A DNA stretch of 64,000 nucleotides from Methanocorpusculum sp. (GTDB taxonomy: Archaea; Halobacteriota; Methanomicrobia; Methanomicrobiales; Methanocorpusculaceae): contig JAFOFB010000015.1 in NCBI GenBank assembly GCA_017387505.1, positions 1-64,000 of the forward strand. The letters run 5' to 3'. Under the pieces are notes generated by a model, which worked only from the letters and a program-made list of their open reading frames with translations, ran no database searches and was not told the DNA's origin. Made by a program: the position numbers and the translations under genes. Below, in pieces: positions 50,896-59,491 of this stretch (within the stretch, counting starts at the first letter, position 1; every line of letters starts with the position of its first letter).

Positions 50896-52214
50896 CGCCT
50901 GACTCCTGCGGCAAATGCGTCTGCGAATGCTTTTCCAAAGTAGATGTGCGTATATCCGGCAAGGGTGTTTCCGCAGACCAAACCGTCTTTTCCGCTGTCG
51001 ATTCCTTTTCCGCGGGAGAGCAGGAAGTCAAACCGTGCATCCCGGTCAGCCTCGCTGACGGAGTAGTGGAACTCATGTCCGCGAAATGCCGTGCCGTTTG
51101 CAAGATAGGAGTTGCCGCAGGTTTTTCCGATACTGTATCCGAGTGCGGCAAACCGCTTCTGCATCAGGGAGTCTGCATCAAGAACTCCTGCCATACGGTA
51201 TGTTTTTCCTGCAGAATCGGTGACGGTGCGAGAGAGCCACATCAACCCGCCGCATTCGCCGAATATCGGAGTTCCGCTGTCTGCGGCTTTTTTCAGACCG
51301 GAGGTGCAGGGGGATGATTCGAGACGCTTTGCATGCAGTTCGGGATATCCTCCGCAGAAGTAGTATGCATCTGCTTCCGGCAGGGTGTCTTCAAGCGGTG
51401 AGAAGAATACAATCTCTGCTCCTGCATTCCGCAGGGCGGTGAAGTTGTCCGCATAGGAAAAGCAGAATGCCGAGTCGTATGCTGCAGCAAGGGTAAATAC
51501 CGGTTCTTTTTCTTCTGCATCCGCGGCCGCTGAAACAGCCGGTGCTGCAGAAGCCGCCTTGAGAATTTCGTCCAGAAGACAGGTCTCCTCGATGAGTTCT
51601 GCCGTTTGTTCCATGCGGGAATCCTCTTCTGCCAGAAGCAGACCTAAGTGTCTGCTTTCTACTGCGAGTGCTTCGGTTCGCGGAATCCATCCGAGAACCG
51701 GAATCGGCAGGGCGGAACAGACCATGCTTCTGTGCCGCTCGCTTCCTCCTTTGGTGAGAACTGCGCCGGCAAACCGCAGGCTTTTGTCAAATCCGGTATA
51801 TCCGCTGACCAGAGCGCCGCAGCTCCTAGACATTCCTTTTACATCCGCGACCAGAATAATCGGCGCATCCAGAATTCTTGCTACATGCGCAGTGCTCGAT
51901 TCGTCTCCGCCGTCTACTCCGTCGTAGAGTCCCATAACTCCCTCGATAACCGCGATATCTGCGCCCCTTGTTGCGGAGACAAATGTCTTTCTGACATTTT
52001 CCTCCGTCATCATAAACGGGTCAAGATTGCGCGACTCGCGTCCGCATACCTGTGTGTGGTGCGTCGGGTCGATGAAATCCGGTCCTACTTTGAACGGCTG
52101 AACAACCAGTCCGCGTTTTCTCAAAGCCGCCATGATGCCGACGGCAGTGGTGGTCTTTCCGCATCCGCTGTGGGTTCCCGCAATGACTATTTTTGGAACT
52201 GATGAGGTCTGCAT
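50892..52214 (-). CDS. cbiA: Cobyrinate a,c-diamide synthase CbiA
   Basis: 440 residues. The canonical CbiA N-terminus (KIVIAGTHSGCGKTTTAVGIMAALRKRGLVVQPFKVGPDFIDPTHH), VIEGVMGLYDGVDG, and the amidotransferase domain with FGECGGLMWLS and the catalytic Cys. It amidates the a and c side chains of cobyrinate using glutamine. It is expressed with the second hemD, divergent from cbiQ. In methanogens one enzyme can serve both F430 and B12; here the functions appear divided. Confidence 0.92.
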   Translation of the reverse strand: MQTSSVPKIVIAGTHSGCGKTTTAVGIMAALRKRGLVVQPFKVGPDFIDPTHHTQVCGRESRNLDPFMMTEENVRKTFVSATRGADIAVIEGVMGLYDGVDGGDESSTAHVARILDAPIILVADVKGMSRSCGALVSGYTGFDKSLRFAGAVLTKGGSERHRSMVCSALPIPVLGWIPRTEALAVESRHLGLLLAEEDSRMEQTAELIEETCLLDEILKAASAAPAVSAAADAEEKEPVFTLAAAYDSAFCFSYADNFTALRNAGAEIVFFSPLEDTLPEADAYYFCGGYPELHAKRLESSPCTSGLKKAADSGTPIFGECGGLMWLSRTVTDSAGKTYRMAGVLDADSLMQKRFAALGYSIGKTCGNSYLANGTAFRGHEFHYSVSEADRDARFDFLLSRGKGIDSGKDGLVCGNTLAGYTHIYFGKAFADAFAAGVRR

Positions 52215-52311
52215 TTCTCTGTAGGAATATTATCCTTAAATAGTTATAAATTGAATTACCTAATAATTAATTTAGTTGCCTTTCTGAATCAGACAGGCTC
52301 TTCGATGCGGT

Positions 52312-53118
52312 ATGAACAGGAAAAACCAGAAAACAATCTTCAGTGAGGATGTCCTGGATGATGTGGCATCAGCAAGTCCGCTCTGCAGTGTTCCTGCCGG
52401 ACTGAAACTCTTTCTCTGTCTTGCGGCGACAATAATTGCGGTTGCTTCTCCGGAGATATGGGTGCCGCTGTTTGTCGGTCTGACCATGATTTTTGCAAGC
52501 CTTGTTCTGGCAAAAGTTCCGCTTCGTCTCTATCTATCGCTTCTGACAATTCCTCTGGCTTTCGGTCTTTCCGGAGCAGTTATTCTGCTCTTCTTTACCG
52601 GCGGCGGCGAAACGCTGGTGAGTTTCTTTTCGTTTTGGGTATATGATATCCAGATAACGACTGCGTCTCTTCACCTCTCGCTTCTGGTCTTTGCCAGAAC
52701 ACTCGGCGGTATGTGTTCTCTCTACTTCCTTGCAGTGACAACGCCTATGACATCGCTTTTTGCGGTTTTCCGGAAACTGCACATCCCGCAGGAGTTTATT
52801 GATCTTACCATGCTCATCTACCGCTACATCTTCGTCTTCATCGGAGAGGCTGTCAGCATCCACAACGCACAGGTTCTCCGCGGCGGTTATCAGACCTGGC
52901 GCAAGGGAATTTCCGCGTTTTCCATGCTTGTTTCCATGCTCTTTATCAAGACATGGGAGCGCGGTGATGAGATTTTCCTCTCCATGAACTCCCGGTGTTA
53001 TGACGGATGTATGGCGCTTCCCGAGGAGCAAACCAAAGCTCCGGTGAAATGTTATGCCGCGGCATTTTCCTATCTGGGAATTCTTCTGATTCTGCTTGCT
53101 CTTGAGGTGATTTTATGA
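52312..53118 (+). CDS. cbiQ: Cobalt ECF transporter membrane subunit CbiQ
   Basis: 268 residues with about six helices. The T-component family pattern is clear: LKLFLCLAATIIAVASPEIWVPLF near the N-terminus, TPMTSLFAVFRKLHIPQEFIDLTMLIYRYIFVF, and the Ala-rich coupling helix (SRCYDG). It couples the ATPase CbiO to the metal-binding CbiM. It overlaps cbiO by 4 bases. The substrate subunits CbiM and CbiN are encoded 5 kb away on the other strand. Confidence 0.92.
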   Translation: MNRKNQKTIFSEDVLDDVASASPLCSVPAGLKLFLCLAATIIAVASPEIWVPLFVGLTMIFASLVLAKVPLRLYLSLLTIPLAFGLSGAVILLFFTGGGETLVSFFSFWVYDIQITTASLHLSLLVFARTLGGMCSLYFLAVTTPMTSLFAVFRKLHIPQEFIDLTMLIYRYIFVFIGEAVSIHNAQVLRGGYQTWRKGISAFSMLVSMLFIKTWERGDEIFLSMNSRCYDGCMALPEEQTKAPVKCYAAAFSYLGILLILLALEVIL

Positions 53119-54275
53119 GTGAAATTCTGCAATTCGATTCTCTTACCTTCTCCTATCCGGGACGCCCAACGTCTCTGGATTCTCTTTCCTTTACCATAGA
53201 ACGCGGGAAAAAAGTCGCGGTTGTCGGCCCGAACGGTGCCGGAAAAACCACGCTTCTTCTGATGTGCAACGGAACACTTATCCCGGATTCCGGTTCTGTG
53301 CTCTTAAATGGAGAGCCTGTCTCCTATGACAAGGCAGGACTTCGCAATCTTCGAACCAAAGTCGGTCTGGTTTTCCAGAACTCTGATTCGCAGGTCTTTG
53401 CGCCGTCGGTTTATGCGGATGTTGCGTTTGGTCCGCTCAATCTCCACCTGCCGCAGGAGGAGATTCAGGAAAGAGTATCTGACGCGATTTTTGCCGTTGG
53501 TCTTTCGGGATACGAAAAACGTGTGCCGCATCATCTCTCCGGAGGGGAGCGGAAACGCGTTGCTATTGCGGGAATTCTTGCGATGAAGCCGGATATTCTG
53601 GTTGCAGATGAGCCGACTTCATCTCTTGATCCGGCGACCTCTGCGGAGATTATGGACCTGCTTGACGAACTCCACGAGGAGGGGACAACGATTCTTCTCT
53701 CGACGCATGATGTGGAGCTTGCCTATTCGTGGGCAGATGAGATTATTCTGCTTGCCGACGGCAAAATCCTGCGTCAGGCGCCCCCGGAGGAGGTTTTTTC
53801 CGATTCTGCTCTCATGAAGCAGGCACGGCTTACCGCGCCGGTTCTGCTTACTCTCTATCAGGAGATGGTTAAACGCGGCGTTCTGCAAAATACCGCACCG
53901 CCGAAGGGAATTCCGGAGATGATGCAGCTTCTTGAAGGAACGCTTGGAAATGCGGCCGGAACGATTTACACGGTTGATACTGACTGCATTGATGAAGCAG
54001 CTCTTGCCCGCATCTGTGAAGAACATGCGGCGGCACACATCGGTGCGATGGGCACGCGTTCGAAAAAGTTCCTTCACTCTGCAGGGGTTGTGCCGGAATA
54101 CACCTACGGTGTTGTTGACAAGTGTCTGCTCGCTGCGATGATTGGCGAAGACGCGGTGATATTTACCTGCGGCGGCATGGTTGAGCGTGTTGACCTCCGT
54201 GTTTCCCAGTTTGAAGCGGTCTCCAGTACCGCAATCCGAGTGGTAAAATTATATCCTATAACCTCCAACAATTAA
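53115..54275 (+). CDS. cbiO: Cobalt ECF transporter ATPase CbiO with C-terminal extension
   Basis: 386 residues. Walker A GPNGAGKTTLLL, Q-loop VGLVFQNSDSQVFAPSVYADVAFGP, signature LSGGERKRVAIAG, Walker B ILVADEPTSSLD and H-loop STHDVELAY. The usual ATPase ends near residue 275. The remaining ~110 residues (GAMGTRSKKFLHSAGVVPEYTYGVVDKCLLAAMIGEDAVIFTCGGMVERV) form an extra domain, probably regulatory or metal-sensing, with Cys in DKC and TCGG. The operon continues to cbiT after a palindrome. Confidence 0.92.
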   Translation: MSEILQFDSLTFSYPGRPTSLDSLSFTIERGKKVAVVGPNGAGKTTLLLMCNGTLIPDSGSVLLNGEPVSYDKAGLRNLRTKVGLVFQNSDSQVFAPSVYADVAFGPLNLHLPQEEIQERVSDAIFAVGLSGYEKRVPHHLSGGERKRVAIAGILAMKPDILVADEPTSSLDPATSAEIMDLLDELHEEGTTILLSTHDVELAYSWADEIILLADGKILRQAPPEEVFSDSALMKQARLTAPVLLTLYQEMVKRGVLQNTAPPKGIPEMMQLLEGTLGNAAGTIYTVDTDCIDEAALARICEEHAAAHIGAMGTRSKKFLHSAGVVPEYTYGVVDKCLLAAMIGEDAVIFTCGGMVERVDLRVSQFEAVSSTAIRVVKLYPITSNN

Positions 54276-54280
54276 TCATG

Positions 54281-54303
54281 AAATTTTACCATAGGTAAAA
54301 TTT
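54281..54303. promoter_or_regulatory. Perfect palindrome before cbiT
   Basis: AAATTTTACC (54281-54290) and GGTAAAATTT (54294-54303) form an exact 10-base inverted repeat with a 3-base spacer. It lies 21 bases before the cbiT start, between cbiO and cbiT. A likely operator, or a hairpin between operon halves. Confidence 0.6.
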
Positions 54304-54323
54304 ACCTGTCCGAGGTTTTGTGA

Positions 54324-54848
54324 ATGATGAACGTACCTGGGGGTCCGACGCCTGCTGAAGTGATGGCAGTATCCCTTTTGAAACTCGGTGTTCGAAGCGG
54401 CGATGTTGCAGCGGATTTGGGCTGCGGGACCGGAACTGTTACCCGCGAAATTGCAAAGACCGCATCGTATGTGTATGCAGTTGACGCCCGCGAGATTGCG
54501 GTATCCTGCACGAAGGAGACCTGTGCAGGTCTCCCGGTGGAGATTATTGAAGGGGAGGTTACTGACTTCCTTTCCCGGCCGCATCGGAAAATCGACTGCG
54601 CATTTCTTGGAGGGAGCAGAAATCTCGCCGAGACGCTGACGCTCCTTGCAGAAGAAGGCACCAGAAGCATTGTTGTCAATGCGGTTCTGTTAGAGACTGC
54701 CTGTCTGGCGATTGAGACGATGAAGCGTCTGGGGATTTTTTCCGATGCACTGCATCTTCAGGTATCGCGTTCGTATGAACTCACCAAACGCACGATGTTC
54801 AAACCGATAAATCCGGTTTACATAATTCATGGAGAAAACACATGCTGA
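54324..54848 (+). CDS. cbiT: Cobalt-precorrin-6B C15-methyltransferase (decarboxylating) CbiT
   Basis: 174 residues. SAM motif [16 protein letters not shown]-terminus [19 protein letters not shown] (CbiT substrate loop) and [12 protein letters not shown] are diagnostic. It methylates C15 and removes a carboxyl in the anaerobic B12 pathway. ATG 54324 is followed by a second ATG at 54327, and either may serve. It overlaps cbiL by 7 bases. Confidence 0.93.
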   Translation: MMNVPGGPTPAEVMAVSLLKLGVRSGDVAADLGCGTGTVTREIAKTASYVYAVDAREIAVSCTKETCAGLPVEIIEGEVTDFLSRPHRKIDCAFLGGSRNLAETLTLLAEEGTRSIVVNAVLLETACLAIETMKRLGIFSDALHLQVSRSYELTKRTMFKPINPVYIIHGENTC

Positions 54849-55452
54849 CCGCTGTTGGTTTAGGTCCCGGAGATGCAGAACTTCTGACACTGAAAGCAGT
54901 TCGACTGCTGCAGGAAGCTGATACGGTTTTTGTCCCGGGTGGAATCGCTTATGATCTGGTAAAGCCGTACTGTGAAATATTGTCACGCTTGACTTCCCGA
55001 TGACCCGCGATGAAGCGGAGATATCCCGCTGTATGGAGGAAAACGCTGAAAAGATTCTTCCTGCGGCAAAGAACGGCAGTGCTGTTTTCGGATTAATCGG
55101 CGATCCGAACTACTACTCAACCTTCTCGCGTCTTGCCGAAGCCGTCCGCAGACTTGATTCGTCTGTTGTTGTGGAGACTATTCCCGGCATCAGCTCCATC
55201 ACTGCGGTTGCCTCGCATGCAAAGATTCCGGTAAACGGTGCGTTTCTTGTAACCGACGGACCGGCTGAGCCGGCGACCAAGATTGTCATGAAGGTTACGC
55301 GCCCGCAGGAAAAGAAAGCCGAACTGGAAGCGGAAGGATACACCGACTTTACGGTTGTTGAGCGGATGTACATGGAAGGCGAAGCGGTTTACCGGGAGGA
55401 GATTCCGGAAAAGACGCATTACTTCTGCATCATGATTGCGAGGAAGGTATGA
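54842..55452 (+). pseudogene. cbiL: Cobalt-factor II C20-methyltransferase CbiL, frameshifted
   Basis: The first part from ATG 54842 reads [20 protein letters not shown], then DTVFVPGG and [10 protein letters not shown], the CbiL N-terminus, but hits TGA at 55001-55003 after the phase changes. The rest of the enzyme continues in another phase ([13 protein letters not shown] ... TIPGISSITAVASHAKIP ... IMIARKV to 55452). The join is in GAAATATTGTCACG near 54976-54989. GAAATTGTCACG would restore the frame, so either two bases (AT) were gained or one lost. The enzyme is otherwise full-length. Sequencing error, a recent mutation or recoding are the options. Confidence 0.88.
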
Positions 55453-56219
55453 AGTACACTATTGTCGGCGCAGGATGCGGAGATCCTGAGCTGATTACCG
55501 TCAAAGGACTTCGTTATTTACAGGAGGCAGAGGTGTTAATCTACGCCGGCTCTCTGGTAAATCCGGCGCTGGTGGAACAGTGTCCTGCTTCGGTGAAGCT
55601 GAACTCCTGGGGTATGAGTTTGGAGGAAATCTGTTCTGCAGTAGAGGAGGGTGTGCGTGCCGGAAAGAAGGTGGTTCGTCTTCACTCCGGCGATCCGGCA
55701 ATCTACGGCTCGATTGTCGAGCAGATGGATATTCTGGAGAAGAAGGGCATCTTTGCTGATATCATCCCCGGGGTATCATCCATGTTTGGTGCTGCCGCTG
55801 CTCTGCGGACTGAATATACGCCCCGCTTTACCGATATCCGTATGGTATCAACCGGTATCCAGAAGAAAGGACATAACTGTTCTGTAGAATGTGCTCTTGA
55901 TTACGGAGCCGATATCGCAAAACGCGAGGGCATCACCCGCAGTTCTGCCGGTTTTACTGCATTAAAGGAGCGCCTGTCAGGTTCGATTGTAGTAATCGGA
56001 AATGCTCCGTCAGCTCTCTTTGCCGTATGTTCATTCATTGACGAGGGAATTGTTCCGGCTCTTATCATAGGAACGCCTGTTGGTTTTGTTAATGCGGCAG
56101 AATCAAAGGAGTACCTGCGCACAAAACCTGTCTCTGCGGTTTCCAACGTTGGAACCCGCGGGGGGACGCCGGTTGCTGTTGCGTCCTTAAATGAAATCAT
56201 TACTATGTACGCAGAATGA
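55449..56219 (+). CDS. cbiF: Cobalt-precorrin-4 C11-methyltransferase CbiF
   Basis: 256 residues. Tetrapyrrole methylase fold with the N-terminal GAGCGDPELITVKGLRYLQEAEVLIYAGSLVN, HSGDPAIYGSIVEQMD, and IPGVSSMFGAAAAL. Methylates C11 of cobalt-precorrin-4. It overlaps cbiL and cbiD by 4 bases each (ATGA), so it is coupled in the operon. Confidence 0.94.
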   Translation: MKYTIVGAGCGDPELITVKGLRYLQEAEVLIYAGSLVNPALVEQCPASVKLNSWGMSLEEICSAVEEGVRAGKKVVRLHSGDPAIYGSIVEQMDILEKKGIFADIIPGVSSMFGAAAALRTEYTPRFTDIRMVSTGIQKKGHNCSVECALDYGADIAKREGITRSSAGFTALKERLSGSIVVIGNAPSALFAVCSFIDEGIVPALIIGTPVGFVNAAESKEYLRTKPVSAVSNVGTRGGTPVAVASLNEIITMYAE

Positions 56220-57232
56220 AGCAGATAACAGACCCTGTAAGCGGCTTTGTTTATCCTGCTTCATGGGTTGCAAAGTGCCTGCCGCAAAACATCTCTCTTG
56301 TAGAAAGCGGTTTTGCGGTTCTGACTTCGGACGGAAAGGTTCTAAGAAGAGGATTTACCACCGGTTCTACAGCGGCAGCGGCTGTTTATGCGGCATGTGC
56401 ATCCCTTTGCGGATTGGAAATCTCGCAATCTCCAATTCATCTTCCATGCGGAATCACAGCTGATATTCCATCAAGCGGCAAGGGTGGACTTGGAACTGCA
56501 AAGAAGTTCTCAGGAGACTATCCGTCAGATATCACTGCCGGAATCTGCTTCCATGCTTCGGCTGTTGTCTCTGAATCTGTTACTGTTACAGCAGGGTTTG
56601 GTGTCGGGAGGTTTGTTCGTGATACTCCAAGATACAAAAAAGGAGATGCGGCAATTTCACCGCCTGCTATGCAGAGTATTCTTCTTGCAGCAGAGGAAGG
56701 ATGCAAAGCCGCAGGAATCTCCGGTGCAGAGATTCTCCTGACAATTCCTGATGGAAAACGTATAGGGGAACAGACCCTAAACCCCAGAATAGGGGTTGTT
56801 GGCGGGATTTCGGTTGTTGGAACAACCGGTTTTGTGGAGCCATGGGATGACCACCTAAGCGAGACTATGGAGGAGCGGATTTCTTCTGCTTCGGCTGTTG
56901 TAATTACGACCGGAAGAATCGGTCTTCGGTATTCCCGTCTGCTCTTTCCAGATCATGAATCGGTTCTTGCAGGCTCAAAGATAGCAGAGGCACTTTCTGC
57001 ATCAAAGCACTGCAAAAGTGTTGTTCTCTGCGGGCTTCCCGGGCTGATTCTTAGACACTTTAATCCAGAAACTGCCACATCCAGAGGTTTTGCAACGGTT
57101 GAGGAGCTTATTGCGTCACCTGCCGGTTCTGTTGCTTTAGATGAGGAACTTGGATATATTAAAGAAAAGTATCCAGACATCCGTGTCTGTATCATCAGCC
57201 GGGATGGAAAAGTGATGGGAGATACATCATGA
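56216..57232 (+). CDS. cbiD: Cobalt-precorrin-5B C1-methyltransferase CbiD
   Basis: 338 residues. Core LRRGFTTGSTAAAAVYAACASL, then TAGFGVGRFVRDTPRYKKGDAAISPPAMQ, and GTTGFVEPWDDHLSETM. An extra N-terminal segment of about 40 residues (ITDPVSGFVYPASWVAKCLP) precedes the core, as in other methanogens. Methylates C1. It is coupled by ATGA overlap to both neighbours. Confidence 0.93.
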   Translation: MKQITDPVSGFVYPASWVAKCLPQNISLVESGFAVLTSDGKVLRRGFTTGSTAAAAVYAACASLCGLEISQSPIHLPCGITADIPSSGKGGLGTAKKFSGDYPSDITAGICFHASAVVSESVTVTAGFGVGRFVRDTPRYKKGDAAISPPAMQSILLAAEEGCKAAGISGAEILLTIPDGKRIGEQTLNPRIGVVGGISVVGTTGFVEPWDDHLSETMEERISSASAVVITTGRIGLRYSRLLFPDHESVLAGSKIAEALSASKHCKSVVLCGLPGLILRHFNPETATSRGFATVEELIASPAGSVALDEELGYIKEKYPDIRVCIISRDGKVMGDTS

Positions 57233-57795
57233 AAATAATCGGAGTCGGGTGCGGTCCCGGCATGATAACAGAAGAGGGCATTTCTGTTCTGCGGAATGCA
57301 GAGCTTGTCTTCGGCTCACTTCGGGCAATTGAACTTGCAGGCGAATATATTTCCAGTGCGGAAGTTCATGAGATTACAGATTACAAAGCTCTTCGCTCTT
57401 TACCGGAGGATGCAGTTATTCTCTCAACAGGAGACCCCTTAATGGCAGGTCTTGGATATCTGCCGGGAGATGTAATTCCGGGTATTTCTTCGATGCAGGC
57501 AGCCTATGCAAAACTCCACATCCCCTGGACAAACACTGCAATAGTTAATGCTCATGGAAAAAATCATGCCGAAGCAATTTCAAAAGCTGCGGCAGATATC
57601 AGAAACGGTCATTCGGTTTTCCTGATTGCAGATCCTGAATTCTCAATAGAAGAACTTGCGGCATCTCTTCTGCCTGATATAAAAATCGCTGTGTGTTCCA
57701 ATTTGGGATATGAGACGGAAACGGTTGTGGAAGGTACTTCTTCCAATCCTCCGTCTCCTGTCTCCAGACTATTTTGTGTAGTCTGCGGATACTAA
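57229..57795 (+). CDS. cbiE: Cobalt-precorrin-7 C5-methyltransferase CbiE
   Basis: 188 residues. N-terminus MKIIGVGCGPGMITEEGISVLRNAELVFGSLRAIEL, then LSTGDPLMAGLGYL and IPGISSMQAAYAKL, typical of CbiE, which works with CbiT. The last gene of the cbiT-L-F-D-E operon. It converges with cbiN across a palindrome. Confidence 0.93.
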   Translation: MKIIGVGCGPGMITEEGISVLRNAELVFGSLRAIELAGEYISSAEVHEITDYKALRSLPEDAVILSTGDPLMAGLGYLPGDVIPGISSMQAAYAKLHIPWTNTAIVNAHGKNHAEAISKAAADIRNGHSVFLIADPEFSIEELAASLLPDIKIAVCSNLGYETETVVEGTSSNPPSPVSRLFCVVCGY

Positions 57796-57840
57796 AAAAT
57801 AAAACTATTTTTTTGTTCCGTTCTTAAGAGTGTAAATGTG

Positions 57841-57863
57841 AGGTGTTGTATTATACAACAGCT
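57841..57863. terminator. Palindromic terminator between cbiE and cbiN
   Basis: TGTTGTAT (57844-57851) and ATACAACA (57853-57860) are exact inverted copies with one central base, placed between converging genes. It could end both transcripts. A T7 run at 57808-57815 precedes it. Confidence 0.5.
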
Positions 57864-58153
57864 CAGTCTTTTCTTGCAGCTTTTCTCTGTCCGGCCCAGT
57901 ATCCGAAGATAAGGCAGGAAATTCCGGCACCGAATGCTGCCTGAAGTGCGAAGATTAATGATTCAATTTCACCGCTTGGCGGGGACCATAATGCGGATTC
58001 ATACCATGGGGTATAACCGGTCTCATCGATTAACCCTGCTGCATTTCCGTCAGCCCCTCCCCATTCTGCATCACCTGCGAATGCGAGTGCTCCAACGACT
58101 AATGCAAGAATTACAACAAGTCTGATAACAATTTCAAGAGTTGAACGTTTCAT
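57863..58153 (-). CDS. cbiN: Cobalt transport protein CbiN
   Basis: 96 residues with two membrane helices (IVIRLVVILALVVGALAFAG and IFALQAAFGAGISCLIFGYWAGQ) and an outer loop rich in Gly/Trp (AEWGGADGNAAGLIDETGYTPWYE). CbiN assists CbiM in cobalt capture. It overlaps cbiM by 4 bases. Confidence 0.9.
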   Translation of the reverse strand: MKRSTLEIVIRLVVILALVVGALAFAGDAEWGGADGNAAGLIDETGYTPWYESALWSPPSGEIESLIFALQAAFGAGISCLIFGYWAGQRKAARKD

Positions 58154-58842
58154 GCTGCCTCACCCTGAATCTTTGCAATCTCTTCATCTTCGATGATTCC
58201 GAGAGTCTTTAAGATATCCGGCTTGACGCGGACAACGAACTTTGCAACAAGACCGCAGATTACTCCCTCAATAATTGCGAGCGGAATCTGGGTTACTGCG
58301 AAGACACCTGCAAATGCAACGAAGGCGGAAAGAATGCTTCCGTCAACCGGGAATGCAAGTGCGAGCTGCAGAGCGGTAAGAGAGTAGGTTACCAGGTTTG
58401 CAACTCCTGCGGTGATACCGACAGAAAGACCAAGTCCGAGTTTGAGCTTTCTAAGGCCAAGGAAAACTACCCATGCTACAAGCGGACCAAAGATTGCCAT
58501 CGAGAAGACGTTTGCACCTAAGGTGGTAAGTCCTCCGTGAGCAAGAAGGATTGCCTGGAAAAGCAGGACGATGGTTCCGAGAACGGACGTGACAAACGGT
58601 CCGAAGAATGCTGAGGATAAACCGGTTCCGGTTGGGTGGGAACAGCTTCCTGTGACCGACGGGATTTTCAATGCAGACAGTACGAAGACGAATGCACCGC
58701 ACACTGCCATTAACGGCAGCACTTTCCGATCCTTCTGGATCAGTTTCTTCATCTGCCAGAGACCAATGAGGATAAACGGAACTGAGATGACAGCCCAGAA
58801 TATACACCATTCGATTGGCAGATAGCCCTCCATAATGTGCAT
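58150..58842 (-). CDS. cbiM: Cobalt ECF transporter substrate-capture subunit CbiM
   Basis: 230 residues, about seven helices. The N-terminal MHIMEGYLP places His2 and the amino terminus as metal ligands, and VTGSCSHPTGTGLSSAFFGP carries the second conserved His. These fix ATG 58842. It captures cobalt (less likely nickel) at the membrane. The AT-rich promoter TTAAATATTAA lies about 25 bases upstream on the minus strand. Its ATPase partner is encoded 5 kb away. Confidence 0.93.
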   Translation of the reverse strand: MHIMEGYLPIEWCIFWAVISVPFILIGLWQMKKLIQKDRKVLPLMAVCGAFVFVLSALKIPSVTGSCSHPTGTGLSSAFFGPFVTSVLGTIVLLFQAILLAHGGLTTLGANVFSMAIFGPLVAWVVFLGLRKLKLGLGLSVGITAGVANLVTYSLTALQLALAFPVDGSILSAFVAFAGVFAVTQIPLAIIEGVICGLVAKFVVRVKPDILKTLGIIEDEEIAKIQGEAA

Positions 58843-58981
58843 AAATAAAATTGTAATAATTAATATTTAATTGTATTAGACGTCTGTGTAAATGAAAAGC
58901 ATAACGGAGATGAACAAAATGTTTCCTGCGTGATTTATCGGGAAAAAGAGGTGTTTGGATTATGGATTTTCTGCGCGCTGT

Positions 58982-59389
58982 TCAGAGATGCTGTGTAACT
59001 GCTGCCTCGGCATTTTTCAGCATCAGATTTGCCAGAAGCGGATCTGAACCGAGAGGGTTTGCGTAAATAAGCGGAATATTTCGTCCGTCTTCAAGCGTGA
59101 ACTCTCCGCGGAACTCACCCTCAGATAATCCGAGAATTTCCGGAATATCATAGAGAACATGAATGCCTTTTGCAAGAAACATTGGAATTGCGACGAGATA
59201 ATCGATGTCTTTCTTCCGCATTTCTGCAAGTCCCTCTTCCACACTCGGTTCGTTAAACTCCATGGAGCAGGTGATGATTGTGTACTCATCGGTTTTTTCC
59301 GCAATCATCTTTGCCGTTTCATTAATCAGCTCTTTTCCGTATTCAAGTCTGCTTCCGTGACCAATAATCAGTAATCCGTGTTTTGTCAT
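58982..59389 (-). CDS. cbiX: Sirohydrochlorin chelatase, small CbiX type, second copy
   Basis: 135 residues, paralogue of the cfbA product across its length (IIGHGSRLEYGKELI, LAKGIHVLYDIPEILG, PLIYANPLGSDPLLANLMLKNAEAA). Both metal-binding His residues are kept. It is divergent from sirC, which makes its substrate. With the other copy locked in the F430 operon, this one probably loads cobalt (inference). Confidence 0.9.
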   Translation of the reverse strand: MTKHGLLIIGHGSRLEYGKELINETAKMIAEKTDEYTIITCSMEFNEPSVEEGLAEMRKKDIDYLVAIPMFLAKGIHVLYDIPEILGLSEGEFRGEFTLEDGRNIPLIYANPLGSDPLLANLMLKNAEAAVTQHL

Positions 59390-59491
59390 CCTTCGATATG
59401 TTTATTTTACTATGATATCAATTTTATTTTTATACAGCCATGTTCATTGCATTATATCAATTGTGCAAAATCGGAAAAATTACGGAAGAGT

